A DNA stretch of 64,000 nt from Dendrolimus kikuchii. Its lineage: Eukaryota > Arthropoda > Insecta > Lepidoptera > Lasiocampidae. The stretch lies in the NCBI GenBank assembly GCA_019925095.2, contig CM034401.1, forward strand, positions 17,057,338-17,121,337, in the 5' to 3' direction. The position numbers were made by a program, and so were the translations under genes. The notes under the pieces are model-generated. The model was not told where the DNA came from. It worked only from the letters and a program-made list of their open reading frames with translations, and did no database searches. This document shows, piece by piece, positions 22,763 through 33,639 of this stretch (position 1 is its first letter; the number at the start of each line of letters is the position of its first letter).

Positions 22763-22896
22763 ACATACATACATACATACATACATAACTTCACGCCAGT
22801 TCCCTTGCGGGGTAGGCACGAACAACAGAGCGCCATTTAGGCCCATTATTAGACACCTCACTTGCTTCTTTGACATTCATAACTCTTGTCATGACA
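22763..22896 (-). mobile_element. LINE-T 3' fragment with 12-bp TSD
   Basis: A 5'-truncated copy with its (ATGT)n tail at the left edge. TSD TTAGACATTCTT lies at 22751-22762 and 22897-22908. Confidence 0.9.
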
Positions 22897-22908
22897 TTAG
22901 ACATTCTT

Positions 22909-24290
22909 GCATACTATAATAGGACTTTTGGAACAACAACTTCAATCATTTTTGTTTCAATGTGTTAAAATTATTTTCTTTGTTTATATTATACGATAAC
23001 TTATTATATTTTCTCGGTGCCAACCCCAATACGCTTATGTCATATAATGCAGTGGTGTGTGGAGGCGTAAAATTTTTTTATTCATATTTTATAATATTCA
23101 AATAATGTTGGGTTGTTTTTAATTAACATAATAATTTACAAATATACAAACAAGGGAGTTCTGTACAATTTTTTCTGGCCATCACACCAATTATATCATG
23201 TCGTGTATACGGGTTGTAAAATATGAGCCGATTAGAATGTGTTGCAGAGCCGGCCTCTAGAGAACGTCAAAAAAAAATCAAAAAAATTGTGCTGGTATCA
23301 GGTTGTGTAGTAAAATACTAGTACACTAGATAAATCACCACAATAAAACTACATAAAAACTATCGTAAGAATATAAAAATCCATACCAATATATACCTAA
23401 TTTTTCTGTTGCCGCAAAAGATCGAAAGTGGGGTGTAAATGACAAAACATTTCAATAATTTGCCAAAAGAATTATTATCATAATATATTATCAAACCAGG
23501 ATAAAAAATATCTGTATTTTCTTTACAAAAAAGAGCAAAATAACGGGGTTTATTTTTAATACTACATTATTCATAATCCGCGTCTATGGAATCCCCGCTA
23601 TCACCCGAAAAATTAGTACCGAAAAATCTTCAAGGAAGTTGGCGTTGATACAAGCCTTAATTGTGAAAGTAACTCTGTTTATTTGTTACCTTCTCACAAT
23701 TAGGAGGCTAAATGGACTTTAATGATATTTGGCAAGAAGATAAGTGTGTTCTAGGAAAATTCATAGTCTTAAAAAACAATCTTGAGAAAAATGAAATTTG
23801 TATGGGAATTTTTTTTAGTTACACATGCAAATATTATTATTTAGGACTTTTATAAGAAACAAATAAAAGTGCGTTTCTGCGTTATTCATTTAGGTTTTAG
23901 AACATTCAAAGCTTAGACGAATTGGTTTAAACGCGAATGAAGTTGGGGGCAACACCTACTATCACATAAATATAGCAAACACGATCAGTATATTCCAAGC
24001 AATAAAAAGTTAATAATTGCAATTCAGACCCTAAGCAATTTTTGTTTAAAACAACAAAAATAAAACTTACAACGTTGAGTATAAAGCACACACTGCGTAC
24101 TTAATTAACTTTATCTTTGAATCCTCCAAGCACAATATTATAAAAAATAAACGAAATTGCAGCAATAAAACTTGTTTAATATGCCTTTGTATTCATACCG
24201 AACCGAGCGTGTGGTAGTTTCACGGAACATTACTCGAACGATATAAAGAAATTCTAGCCAGCGAATTCTTGATATTGTCCTGCTGAAGAA
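22909..24290. other. Unannotated DNA
   Basis: No supported gene or repeat. The last ~60 bases include atataaag (about 24240-24247) upstream of the exon-like ORF at 24291. Confidence 0.45.
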
Positions 24291-24481
24291 ATGTCTGCAA
24301 CTTCAACTGTTCTTAATAAAACTAATAAATTTTCAACAAAAGTTACCAAGTCAGGTCACGAACTCGAAGGCATTCATGATGAAATAAATTTTGTCTTACG
24401 TTACTTGAATGGAGTTCCTATTTTTCTAGAGCGTTATCCGAAGATAGAAATTGACAGGATTTACTTACTACAAATCTGTAG
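24291..24481 (+). CDS. Exon-like ORF, possible first coding exon
   Basis: ATG at 24291 opens 63 codons plus two bases, reaching a 5' splice site AG|GTATAC (exon end 24481). The reading begins MSATSTVLNKTNKF and continues with a balanced, non-repetitive composition (SGHELEGIHDEINFVLRYLN, GVPIFLERYPKIEIDRIYLL), unlike AT-noise frames. After the donor the frame runs into a retroposon insertion (24536), as an intron would. The ATG context aagaaATGT is acceptable. I do not recognise the family and found no convincing second exon in the window. Confidence 0.4.
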
Positions 24482-24535
24482 GTATACCACATATCTTAAC
24501 AATAAACGAACGACGAAATTACGAATGTTTCTAAT

Positions 24536-24852
24536 GTTATTGTTAAGGTTAATGCCAATGCGATGGGCAGACGCCATAGTCCCCATAGTCCCGAATCCCT
24601 AGTTCCATTAGTAGTTGATCCCAATAGCCCGGTACCTTTTGTTCTCATTCCCTGCAATAGTCCTATACTGAGCGGGGCTTGTCCTTGGGTGCATTTTTAT
24701 ATTGTGTAGACAGGGATAATTGCCGGTCAGTGTCACGATATATTTACATTAAATTTTTCAAGGGGCCTCTACGTGTTGGCTTTCCCACGGCCCCACGCAA
24801 TCCCTCGCAAAAGTCGAGGCCATTTTTATGGTCCGTGGTCTCTGACACATAT
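24536..24852 (-). mobile_element. 317-bp retroposon with 20-bp TSD
   Basis: Flanked by a perfect 20-bp duplication AAATTACGAATGTTTCTAAT (24516-24535 and 24853-24872), a length typical of LINE-mediated retroposition. Most of it is the reverse complement of 55246-55435 (shared gacgccatagtccccata, ttgtccttgggtgcat and gtgtagacagggataa). Orientation is inferred from a tail-like gttattgttaagg at the left edge. No tRNA promoter boxes are evident, so it may be a 5'-truncated LINE or a non-tRNA SINE. Confidence 0.75.
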
Positions 24853-24872
24853 AAATTACGAATGTTTCTAAT

Positions 24873-25734
24873 TTCTATATATAAAATTAATTATTGTTAA
24901 AAATTATCATAAGAAACCTTATCTGATTCAAAATGTTTTTTATTGACTCATTTGTAATATTTTTTATTAGTATTGTGTAACAAACTCTAGAGAACTCAGA
25001 ACATTAAGTCAAATTAATGTAAAAAAATAAGGATTTAGCTTTTTTTACTACATACACTAGTTTTTCTTAAATAATTATGCCTAATTCTTATGTTATAGAC
25101 TATTTAATATATATATTTGTATGTATTTAATTTATAAAATATGTAGTTTAAGTATGTTTATTTATGATTTATAAAATTGTAATTGTGTATTTTTGAAATT
25201 GTATATTTGGTGAGTAATAAAGTGTTATCTATTTATCTTTGTTAGAAATTCGAGTCAGCTTTTCAGCTAATATATTAAACCACTTTAAGGTGAATCACAA
25301 TGTTATCAAAGTACTACATAAATTAACTGAACTTTCTACAAACATACTAATTTCGAATCGTTTAAAAGCTTTAACAACTTGGCTAGCTTTAAAATGTTAG
25401 TTTGCCAAATGCAGTAAAACACTTACTGAACGTCTTAGCGTCCATTGGTTCGTGTAAACACATTGATTAAGATCAAAGTCATTACAAAATACTTAGAAGA
25501 ATAAGAATATAAGAAGACATATTTTATTATTATTGTTTTTATTTATGAAATCTATAAAATTATACATTTCTAAAAGTGTATATAATTTTTGGTTTCTAAT
25601 TTTTGTGTTTCTCCTTATGTTCAGGTTTCACGTAAACATTGCTAGGTCAATTTTGATGCGGTTTTCGCTGACCGATAGCAACTTCTTGGACTTAATATCT
25701 GCGGTACTTTATATTACGGGAATGCCGTAAGAAT
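24873..25734. other. AT-rich DNA with a LINE-B-like tail
   Basis: attgtatatttggtgagtaataaagtg (about 25197-25227) matches the LINE-B 3' end, with a tatctatttatc tail. The frame at 25533-25730 has no clear domain. Confidence 0.4.
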
Positions 25735-25867
25735 TATCCCGGCAGCGGTTTAAAATTATTAGAGCGCCTGAAAATTAGCTTGTTTCGACAATTTTTCTTC
25801 TAAAACTATAGCGTACATTCTTTTTTAATTGCTGTGATACGTGAATGAAGTCGCGGAAAAATGCTAG
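25735..25867 (+). mobile_element. Helitron 3' half, upstream member of a tandem pair
   Basis: Ends gtgaatgaagtcgcggaaaaatgCTAG at 25867, a Helitron 3' terminus. The 5' part is not identifiable and the left edge is approximate. Confidence 0.55.
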
Positions 25868-26224
25868 TCTATACCAATATTAGTAAAGATATGAAGAGGA
25901 AAGATTTGTATTTTTGTAACGAATAAATTTAAAAACTACTGGACGATATCAAAAATTCTTTCACCATTCGAATGCTACATTTACCCCTGATTAATATAGG
26001 CTATATAAAAACTAGGGATCGCTACTAAAACTTAAATAATGTAACCCATCAATATAAACAAAATACTTTCTACGTTTTTGTTCTACGATTTTGATGAAAT
26101 TTATGTGTGTTTGATTGGGTCCCGGGGTGGTTTAGATTCACATTTAAACTCGGTAGGTGCTGCTGGAATCGGGTTCTAGATTTTTATTTTTTCAGAGCAT
26201 GACATCCTCTGCCGGGACCGTTAG
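25868..26224 (+). mobile_element. Helitron abutting the previous one
   Basis: Starts TC at 25868 (tctataccaatattagtaaag) immediately after the CTAG of the upstream element, and ends gccgggaccgTTAG at 26224 (fits CTRR with a C-to-T change), followed by T. It is colinear with 1856-2766 and 57477-57747. It lacks the A that normally precedes a Helitron insertion, which points to a concatemer junction. Confidence 0.75.
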
Positions 26225-26570
26225 TATAATATATAATGCTTGTTATAAAACATTAACTGTATAGAAACGCTGACAGTTTAAAATACTTTTTTGTATGAAA
26301 TGTTTTCATATTCACAAACATTTTATTTAAATTTAGCTGTGCCCGCCATTTCGTCCTTGCTATATTGCAAATATTTAATATGCATAGAGAGGTGAAAAAC
26401 TATTTATTTCAAGTAACATTTTGCAAAAGTCTTAACATAATTGGATATTCTCATCTTAATATCTGATTTTACAGAACTTGGTTTTCAGTTGAATATGTTC
26501 TTTTTTCCTAATATATTATAGAACTTAGTTACAAGTTTTTTGGTTCATATTCATTTAAAATATTTTTTTA
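26225..26570. other. DNA with a Helitron 3'-end scrap
   Basis: ttagctgtgcccgccatttcgtcc (about 26333-26357) is a decayed minus-strand Helitron 3' end. The rest is unannotated. Confidence 0.4.
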
Positions 26571-26873
26571 TGGCAGGAGTTCAGCAGACAGGCAGACGGC
26601 TCACATGATGGAAAGCGGTTACCATCGCCTATGGACATTTGCAACACCAAAGGTGCTACAAATGCGCTGCTGCTCCCTTAAGAGAGACTGGAACCTGGTC
26701 ACAATGCCGGAACACAACTCAAGGTTGTTTTGGTGGCATAATCTAGACCAGGGGTGGTGGCCATCCAGTCGGGCAAATGCTCTACCACCTGACTGTGGGT
26801 TGTTTTGTCGCCTCTTACGACAGGCCGCCCGGCCGCAGGAAATTGTATTCTTTCTCCGTTCCTGCACGAATAA
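26571..26873 (-). mobile_element. SINE-A, near full length
   Basis: Both ends are present: tatggcaggag at the left and cgttcctgcacgaata at the right. Open frames on both strands are SINE read-through. Confidence 0.9.
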
Positions 26874-27006
26874 AATTAAACATTAAACTCTTCCTCACGT
26901 GGTTCTGAGTCCTGCAAGCATACATGATGCATTAAGATATAATTGCTGTTTTAGTCTATAAAGAATCCAACAGATAGATAGACAAAGATTCTAAAATATA
27001 TAATTA

Positions 27007-27317
27007 CTAGCTGATGCCCGCGACTTCATCCGCGTCACGATCGCGATGTAGAATAATATCAGCGCCATCTATAATGAATAAATTATGAAATACGCTATGC
27101 TAGACACGTGTTTTTGTAAGGTTTTACTTTTTCGCGGAATCTCGTCTTTTTAATGTCTATACATATACATTATTTTTTAATGTATAAATTGTTTTATTGT
27201 ATGATGATACCGGCAATATCAATACTTAATTAGGTGCATAAGTCGTATAATAAGCTGTTTAAGTAATTAAAGTTTGAAAAACTACCCACGGGAACTCTTT
27301 AATTTACGGGATCAAAA

Positions 27318-27363
<46 letters not shown>

Positions 27364-27592
27364 GTTGATTAGGGATATAAGCTACCACCATACAAAATTT
27401 CATTTAAATCGGTCCAGTCGTTTCGGAGATTAGCCCGTACAAACAGACAGACAAATAGAAAAAGAACAAATTTGAAAAAAATCTATATTAGTTGTATTTC
27501 ACTTCTTACCTGACTGGGTTTTTAGCATATTTTTTTCATTGTACAGTAATTTGACCTGTACAGTTTTATTATATACATATTATATGTATAGA
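27007..27592 (-). mobile_element. Helitron with internal TA microsatellite
   Basis: CTAG (27007-27010) plus ctgatgcccgcgacttcatccgcg is the 3' end. The 5' end is TCTATACATATAATATG on the minus strand, starting at 27592. The conserved aaatcggtccagtcgtttcggagattagcccg and tacaaacagacagac blocks are present, and the 5' 150 bp match 35641-35788. Confidence 0.85.
27319..27362. repeat. (TA)n microsatellite
   Basis: About 22 TA units inside the Helitron. Confidence 0.95.
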
Positions 27593-28221
27593 TGATTTAA
27601 AATAGCACTTTTTGATGACTTAATACATTTACAAAAATTTTACGTGTATACATATTTCTGACTTACTGTACAACTGGCTCCAAGCCAAATACAGTTGCAC
27701 TTCGTACCAGCCCAACGCTAGTTCCGAGACAATTTATTATGACAACCGACTAACTGTTGACTAATTATTAAACGTTATTAGAGTTAATGGAAAGTGGCAC
27801 GTCCACGATTGTTTGCATAAAGTACTGGCTACAATGACTAAAAGGCTGTTATTATTTTTCAGGGTTCCCTAGTAAGTTTCGCAAAAATGGAACCCTATGC
27901 AATCTTCATATCTGTCTTTATATGTCACAGTATTTTTACTCAGGAACAACTGGGTCTACACGAATGATATTTGATAGGATGGTGTAATGTGTGCAGCGTG
28001 ACAAAGTTATGTAGTAAAATTACAAACAATAAGGGTGGTTACAAATCTTACATGTAACAGAGACTTGAATATTTTTTTCAACATACTCGTGTGGGGTAAT
28101 CGATAATCAGATTAGCATTGTTTCTTTATTATATTTTTGTCATACTTTAAATTTTTAATCATTCAACAATATCAGCTATCAAATCCGTTATAATTTCTTA
28201 TTTGTGATCTAAGTTACATAG
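27593..28221. other. Unannotated DNA
   Basis: No feature was recognised. Confidence 0.4.
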
Positions 28222-28375
28222 GGAATTTCACAACAACAACAACAACGATACTCTTTATTGTATAGCAACATAAAAACAGTAACACATTTTCATATCTTAA
28301 AAATAGAAGGTAGTAAGTAGTACAATGGGCCTTATTGCTTAAAGCAATCTCTTCCAGGCAACCTTTGGATGGACA
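28222..28375 (-). mobile_element. LINE-B 3' end with (AAC)n tail
   Basis: The left edge (AAC)n-gatactctttattg is the tail side. Then atgggccttattgcttaaagcaatctcttccaggcaacc is the reverse complement of the LINE-B core. Confidence 0.75.
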
Positions 28376-29780
28376 AAGATCTTATTCAAAATAATTTGTT
28401 GGCAGCTTAAGATTATACTAATGAGAATATATAAATAATATAATATACTAATAAGTGTGATAATAATATTTAACAATATAAAATATATATACATATACAT
28501 ACACACACACACATATGTATAGATATATATAACTTTTAGTATCTATTTATTTAACTTTTTTCTTTTTTTTATGTTATGTCTCTTACGTTATGTTTAGAAT
28601 CTTGTTATTCTTAGTTTCTGGCGACAATAACCTGCCTTCTACTACTATCTTTAACGTTTAACTTGTAATTACGATATTTTACCATTATTAACGTATATCA
28701 AGTTATTCCTTGTACATCACAAATATTATATACTCGTATCTTCATTTCAGTTATTTTTTAATATTTCCCTTCGACTATACCTACCTACATGGCTCCGTTT
28801 GCAGTAAGAACATTTGCATCTTGTGACATATGAAGTATTTTTGGAGTAATAAATGAGGCTGTAATATTTTGTAGTGAATAAAAAGTGGTTCATTTATTTT
28901 GACAGTGAAATACCCTTTTATTGATAAGATTCTGAATAAAATCATATATACTTCATTAAGATACTGAAATACCTATATTGAAATTCAAATTCCAAATTTA
29001 AATGTTTGGTACATGTTGTATGATGATGTTGTATGAATGGCATTTATTTTGAACACACAGACAGATTTTTCGTTAATATTCGCTGGTATATATGTGAATG
29101 CATCTAAATTAACCCTCCCAGATGCCTTTACTGATATCAGCGATCAAAATATCATCCACTGTGCATCTAAGCTAACGTCAGCAAACAGAATCAATACGCT
29201 GGCTCCTTGCATGCGCTGGCTTAGTGCCAAAGTCATTTGTTTTCCATCATCCAACACAGAACTATAAGTTTTAGATATCACTAGTGTCGGAGAAGACTTT
29301 GAGACCATTACGAAGACGTATTGGAAATATATGAATGGATACTTAGCCGGAGCAAAGTCTGATTCTGTGTTAAAGCACCAAACATGAAAACCAAGTAGAA
29401 AAAAATTAACGCTTAACGCTTTTGAACTATTTATCGGCGAGCGTGGTGTCGCGATGATACTTAGACAGCCATTGAAGAGTCAGCTCGGCCAATAACACGC
29501 ATGTGTGTTCGCATCGCCCTCTGGTTAGAACCGTCGAATGAAGGTGGAAGAGGAAATGTTGCCGGGAAAGGGATGCTTTCCGGGAATGTGACGGGATGTT
29601 ATAACACGTACACTTCTTAATACTTAGTGAATGTCTATTGACTGATTTCTGTCTTACTATGAACTTATTTTTCTTACTACTGGTTTAAATTTGACATAAC
29701 CTTATATAAGTAATGTTACTTTTCTACTAATGGTTAGGTAAAAGAATATATAGTAAGATATAGAAACGCAGCTCATATAC
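28376..29780. other. AT-rich DNA, dinucleotide repeats
   Basis: TA/CA-rich microsatellite near 28485-28530. The 76-codon frame at 29037-29267 (MAFILNTQTDFS) has no identifiable domain, though its composition is less biased than most. A GC-richer stretch at 29440-29600 has no match. Confidence 0.4.
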
Positions 29781-30012
29781 TGCCAGGTGGCAGGGCATTT
29801 GCCCGATTGGATGGCTACCACCCCTGGTCTAAAGTATGTCGCCATAACAACCTTGAGTTGTGTTCCGGCATTAGTGACCAGGTTCCAGTTTCCCTTAAGA
29901 GAGTAGCAGCGCATTTGTAGCAACTTGGTGTTGCAAATGTCCATAGGCGATGGTAACCGCTTTCCATCAGGCGGGCCGTCTGCCTGTCTGTTGATCTCCT
30001 GCAATAAAAAAA
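29781..30012 (+). mobile_element. SINE-A, 5'-truncated
   Basis: Begins at the gccaggtgg-agggcatttgcc block and runs to gatctcctgcaataaaaaaaa. The loss is at the 5' end only. Confidence 0.9.
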
Positions 30013-30852
30013 ATGTTTTTTCTACATTATTATTTGGTGGCAACACTTTTCTTATTACCAAGTCTTTCTACACCTCTCTCCCTGTTATGGGATGAAAAAT
30101 AACACATCGTTATTCCGGCTATTGAAAGTATATGAACGTACACGTTTAAACGAAAATACTGCAATCACAAGAAACAGACAATTAATTTTATTTAAAATGA
30201 ATTTTAGTAAAAAATGATGCATTTTTTAATTTTTTTACAATTTTCTACGATCTAGTTCGAAAAGTGGGGTTTATGTGTACGACTTTGAACACGAAAATCT
30301 CTTCGACTATAGATATATTAAATTAAATAAAAAAGCTTATTAATTAATTTCATTATTATTTTTAAGATCTGTTAAATGTAGTAATATAAAATTAAGAAAT
30401 AAAACTCATTGACAGATATGGCTTGGTAAAATCAATGCTTACTGCGTTAGCGCCATTACCTTACAAGAAAGAAAAACAAGTATGAAAGCTACCTCTAATA
30501 CTTGATTTTTGGGGTTTCACTACATCATTATGTAGCGACAGATTTTACGGGATACACCTTCCTGCCAAATTGAATCCATAATTGAGAAAAATGGCTTTAA
30601 CATATATACTTATAAACAAACGGATAGATTGAACGTGGAATCTTTAAATACAGTCTCTAGTTTCTTCCTTCACTACTTACCACACTACTCCCTTTATCTA
30701 ACAGCAGATTATGTTAGGACAGCACATTGTATAACAGCGTGTAGTTAGTGGAATCACTTTAAAGCTGTTCCGGTCACGCCCAGCCTGTTTGACAGGCCTT
30801 TAGTGAACTTGTAGGGACTTTCGAAAATAAAACCATACATGAATATCAAATA
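30013..30852. other. Unannotated DNA
   Basis: Nothing was recognised. Confidence 0.4.
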
Positions 30853-31050
30853 CTAGCTGACCCGTGCCCATTTCTCTGGGCATCAGAAAAAAAATTAAAA
30901 ATACTTATTATTAATCACAATCAAATATACCCTATGTCACTCAGGAATAACGTAGCTTTCCACTAGTGAAATAATTTTCAAAATCGGTTTAGTAAATCTA
31001 GAGATTACCCCCTACAACGTCACAAACTCACAAACTTTACCTCTTTATTT
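30853..31050 (-). mobile_element. Short Helitron
   Basis: CTAG (30853-30856), then ctgacccgtgcccatttctctgggc. It continues through tattattaatcacaatcaaatat, aaaatcggtttagtaaatc and tacaacgtcacaaactcacaaactttacctctttat, matching 41660-41857 and 15600-15790. The extreme 5' end is decayed. Confidence 0.75.
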
Positions 31051-31519
31051 TTAGTTGAGTTTAGTTACCTACTAAGCGAATTCAAAATATTTCCCCTCCC
31101 GTACTGCCCGTACCCCAGTGACGCCTATATCTCATAAGCCTATCTGGCCGATTAGGGTGCGCGGCGGCCACGCAACTTTTTTCTAATACTTACATAAACT
31201 CGTGATATCTTTCGAATGGAACGTCCAAATTGAATAATTCAAAAAGTTATATAAAGGTATTGAAGCAGTCTTGAATGTGAAGTAATTTATTTTGATAAGG
31301 ATAAATACCAAGATACAAATAAAGAGCCTTTTCTAGCGACAAGAACACTTATTGTGGCATAACTATAATAGTTAGATATATGCTGCCGCGACACTTTTTG
31401 TAGATAATGATGTGTTCTGCAAAGTCATAGTACATTATTTTATTCTATCATCAATAGTTTTCGCAGTGCACGCGATTTTAGGTAATTTTTTACATCTTGG
31501 GTTACACTCTTGGAGTTTT

Positions 31520-31696
31520 AGTAAGGATCCCTAATTTTTTTGAAAATATAATATAATCTATGTCAACTGGGGATACTGTAGCTTGCCAACAGTGAAAGAA
31601 TTTTTTAAATCGGTTCAGTAGTTTCGGAGATTACCCCCTACAACGTCACAAAATTACAAATTGACAAACGTTACCTCTTTATAATATTAATATACA
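31520..31696 (-). mobile_element. Helitron 5' part
   Basis: Contains aaatcggttcagtagtttcggagattaccccctacaacgtcac and ends cctctttataatattaatata near 31696. The 3' CTAG end is absent. Confidence 0.65.
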
Positions 31697-31708
31697 GTAT
31701 AGAGTATA

Positions 31709-31838
31709 TATATATTTCGTGCATGACAAGAGTTATGAATGTCAAAGAAGCAAGTGAGGTGTGTAAGAATAAGTCTAAATGGCGCTCTGCTGTTCGTGCC
31801 TACCCCGCAAGGGAACTGGCATGAAGTTATGTATGTAT
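31709..31838 (+). mobile_element. LINE-T 3' fragment with 12-bp TSD
   Basis: TSD GTATAGAGTATA at 31697-31708 and 31839-31850. It encodes ...VRAYPAR at the C terminus and then (ATGT)n. It inserted at the edge of the Helitron 5' end. The frame starting at 31739 is this element. Confidence 0.9.
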
Positions 31839-31850
31839 GTATAGAGTATA

Positions 31851-32819
31851 GATTCTTTAAGCTCCCTCCAAAAACTCGACATATATCTTATTATGTACAT
31901 AGACTTGATGTTATTAACTTCACGTTCTAAACTATAATTAAAAATTGTATCCAGAACACGATTTTAATCAACACCCACGCGTTGTCGCACGTTGGTTTCA
32001 GTGATTGAGGATTGAACGTTACATAATTTTCAAGAACGCAATTTAAATAAATTGAGGGTAAAGTCTGTATTTTGATTTTTTTTAGAACGAAGTTCCTTAT
32101 CGCACGTTACTCAGCTGATGGAAGCTAGACGAAAAAAAGTGTTAAACTGAAATAAAAAATGCTAACCGCTGTGTATTATTATACAATATCGAACTTTAAT
32201 GCAATGAAATAAGATCTAAAATAACAAAATTGGTGTAATATACGCTGTCTTGAAAATAGAAGGTCTTATAACCGCCGTTGTTATTCGGCCGCATTTGGGC
32301 GCAGTCGCCGCTCATATGCACATGTTTTTATATAATTTACTATTTTTGACCGACTTCAAAAAAGAGGAGGTTCTCAATTTGACTGTGTTTTTAACATCGA
32401 GTTTTTACTATTTAATATTGACTATATTTTGATACAATTTGTTTATTTATGTATTTTTATACGTACGTTTTTTGATACTTTTCGACGGTGTTCAATGGAC
32501 TTCGATGATTTTGGAGAACTTTGTTCCCACCAGGTGTCCCAAAGACACCATTAGCTTTTCACTTATTTACTGTACAAATTCCGGGCTAGTAACAGCAGTA
32601 TCCTGAAGGTGTTCACTGAAAAAATGGACTCCTCTGTCCTTGGACTCTGGATGAGACTACTTGTCTAGTATCGAAGGCTGGATGAAAATAGGTTATTTTT
32701 CTGCTTTCTCTGTTGTTGTTTGTCTGTTCTCTGCTGCTGTGTCTGTCCTACTAACTTAGATTGCCACTAAAAAATAGGTGTAATATCTGAAATGAATATT
32801 AATAATAATTATTGTTGTT
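31851..32819. other. DNA with a dispersed repeat near 32345
   Basis: ttgaccgacttcaaaaaagaggaggttctcaatttgactg (32346-32386) recurs at about 36050-36085. The rest, including 32460-32690, is not recognised. Confidence 0.45.
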
Positions 32820-32829
32820 TAAAGTATTC

Positions 32830-32902
32830 GTGCCTAAATGGCACTCTGTTGTTCGTGCCTACCCCTCAAGGGAACTGGCGTGAAGTTATGTATGTATGTA
32901 TG
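32830..32902 (+). mobile_element. Very short LINE-T copy with 10-bp TSD
   Basis: Only about 73 bp of LINE-T and its (ATGT)n tail, bounded by TAAAGTATTC at 32820-32829 and 32903-32912. Confidence 0.9.
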
Positions 32903-32984
32903 TAAAGTATTCATAGCGTAGGAGCCTGAAATTTTCTTTGAATGTTGACGTACAGGAAAATAAGAGTAAGATTACTTAATATAT

Positions 32985-33456
32985 TGTTACGACCTACAGG
33001 CCGACAAAAGTAGATTCACACCTGCATACCATAAAAGCACACTTTATTACCTTTCCGTATTTAGGCTTCTTGTGTTTACTTTGTGTTTAAAAATTTTAAT
33101 TAGAAAACAGCCCATTGTGTGTTTTAATCTTTTATGGCAGTCATTACCCAGGTGTATCAAACTGATTCTAAGAAATTCGGTCTACACGGTCGGGCAGCTA
33201 TATTGTATTGGCAGTATAAAGCAATGGCCCAATAGAGAGATCGGTAGTCGAGCGATAACCAGCCGCGAGGCAAGACTTGTGTACATTCGATAATCTATTT
33301 AATGACGGACTTTGCGCGTGTTATTGAATCGTGCATTATGTTTGGACTGATCATATTCAGTTATATTTGTACCTGTGTTATACGTGTTTGTATAGTTCTA
33401 ATAAATTGTATAGTAATTCTAACGGCATTTTAATTCGAGTCTTGCAACTCGTAACA
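32985..33456 (+). mobile_element. LTR-S solo LTR with ATAT TSD
   Basis: TGTTACGACC...CTCGTAACA, 472 bp, bounded by ATAT (32981-32984 and 33457-33460). The inverted ends TGTTACGA/TCGTAACA are visible. Promoter-like gcagtataaagcaatgg lies near 33210-33226 and tctaataaattg near 33399-33410. It is the best-preserved member and serves as reference. The frame at 33072-33293 is LTR sequence. Confidence 0.85.
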
Positions 33457-33527
33457 ATATTTTTTATTTAATATTTTCTTATACTATATTTTAGCATGAT
33501 ATAATAATACTGGGATTTTTTAAAATC

Positions 33528-33608
33528 ATAAATAGCTTCACGTTTGACCACGATTACGCCTAATATTAGACGATGATGCGGTCGAAGATGGAGCAGGCTT
33601 ACCTAGAA
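33528..33608 (+). repeat. Dispersed repeat fragment
   Basis: tttgaccacgattac...gatgatgcggtcgaagatggagca-gcttacctagaa. It is related to 61955-62030 and, reversed, to 41510-41600. This is a common lepidopteran repeat of unclear class. Confidence 0.55.
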
Positions 33609-33639
33609 TGGCGCTCTGTTCCCTTCACGGGCTGAGCAT

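Noticed and set aside
22763..22790. TACA tetranucleotide runs as microsatellites or CRISPR-like repeats
   Set aside because: They are the complement of the LINE-T (ATGT)n tail, always next to the RT stop codon and inside a TSD. No spacers, no CRISPR.
27319..27362. Origin of replication from AT richness
   Set aside because: A simple TA microsatellite inside a Helitron; no support for origin function.
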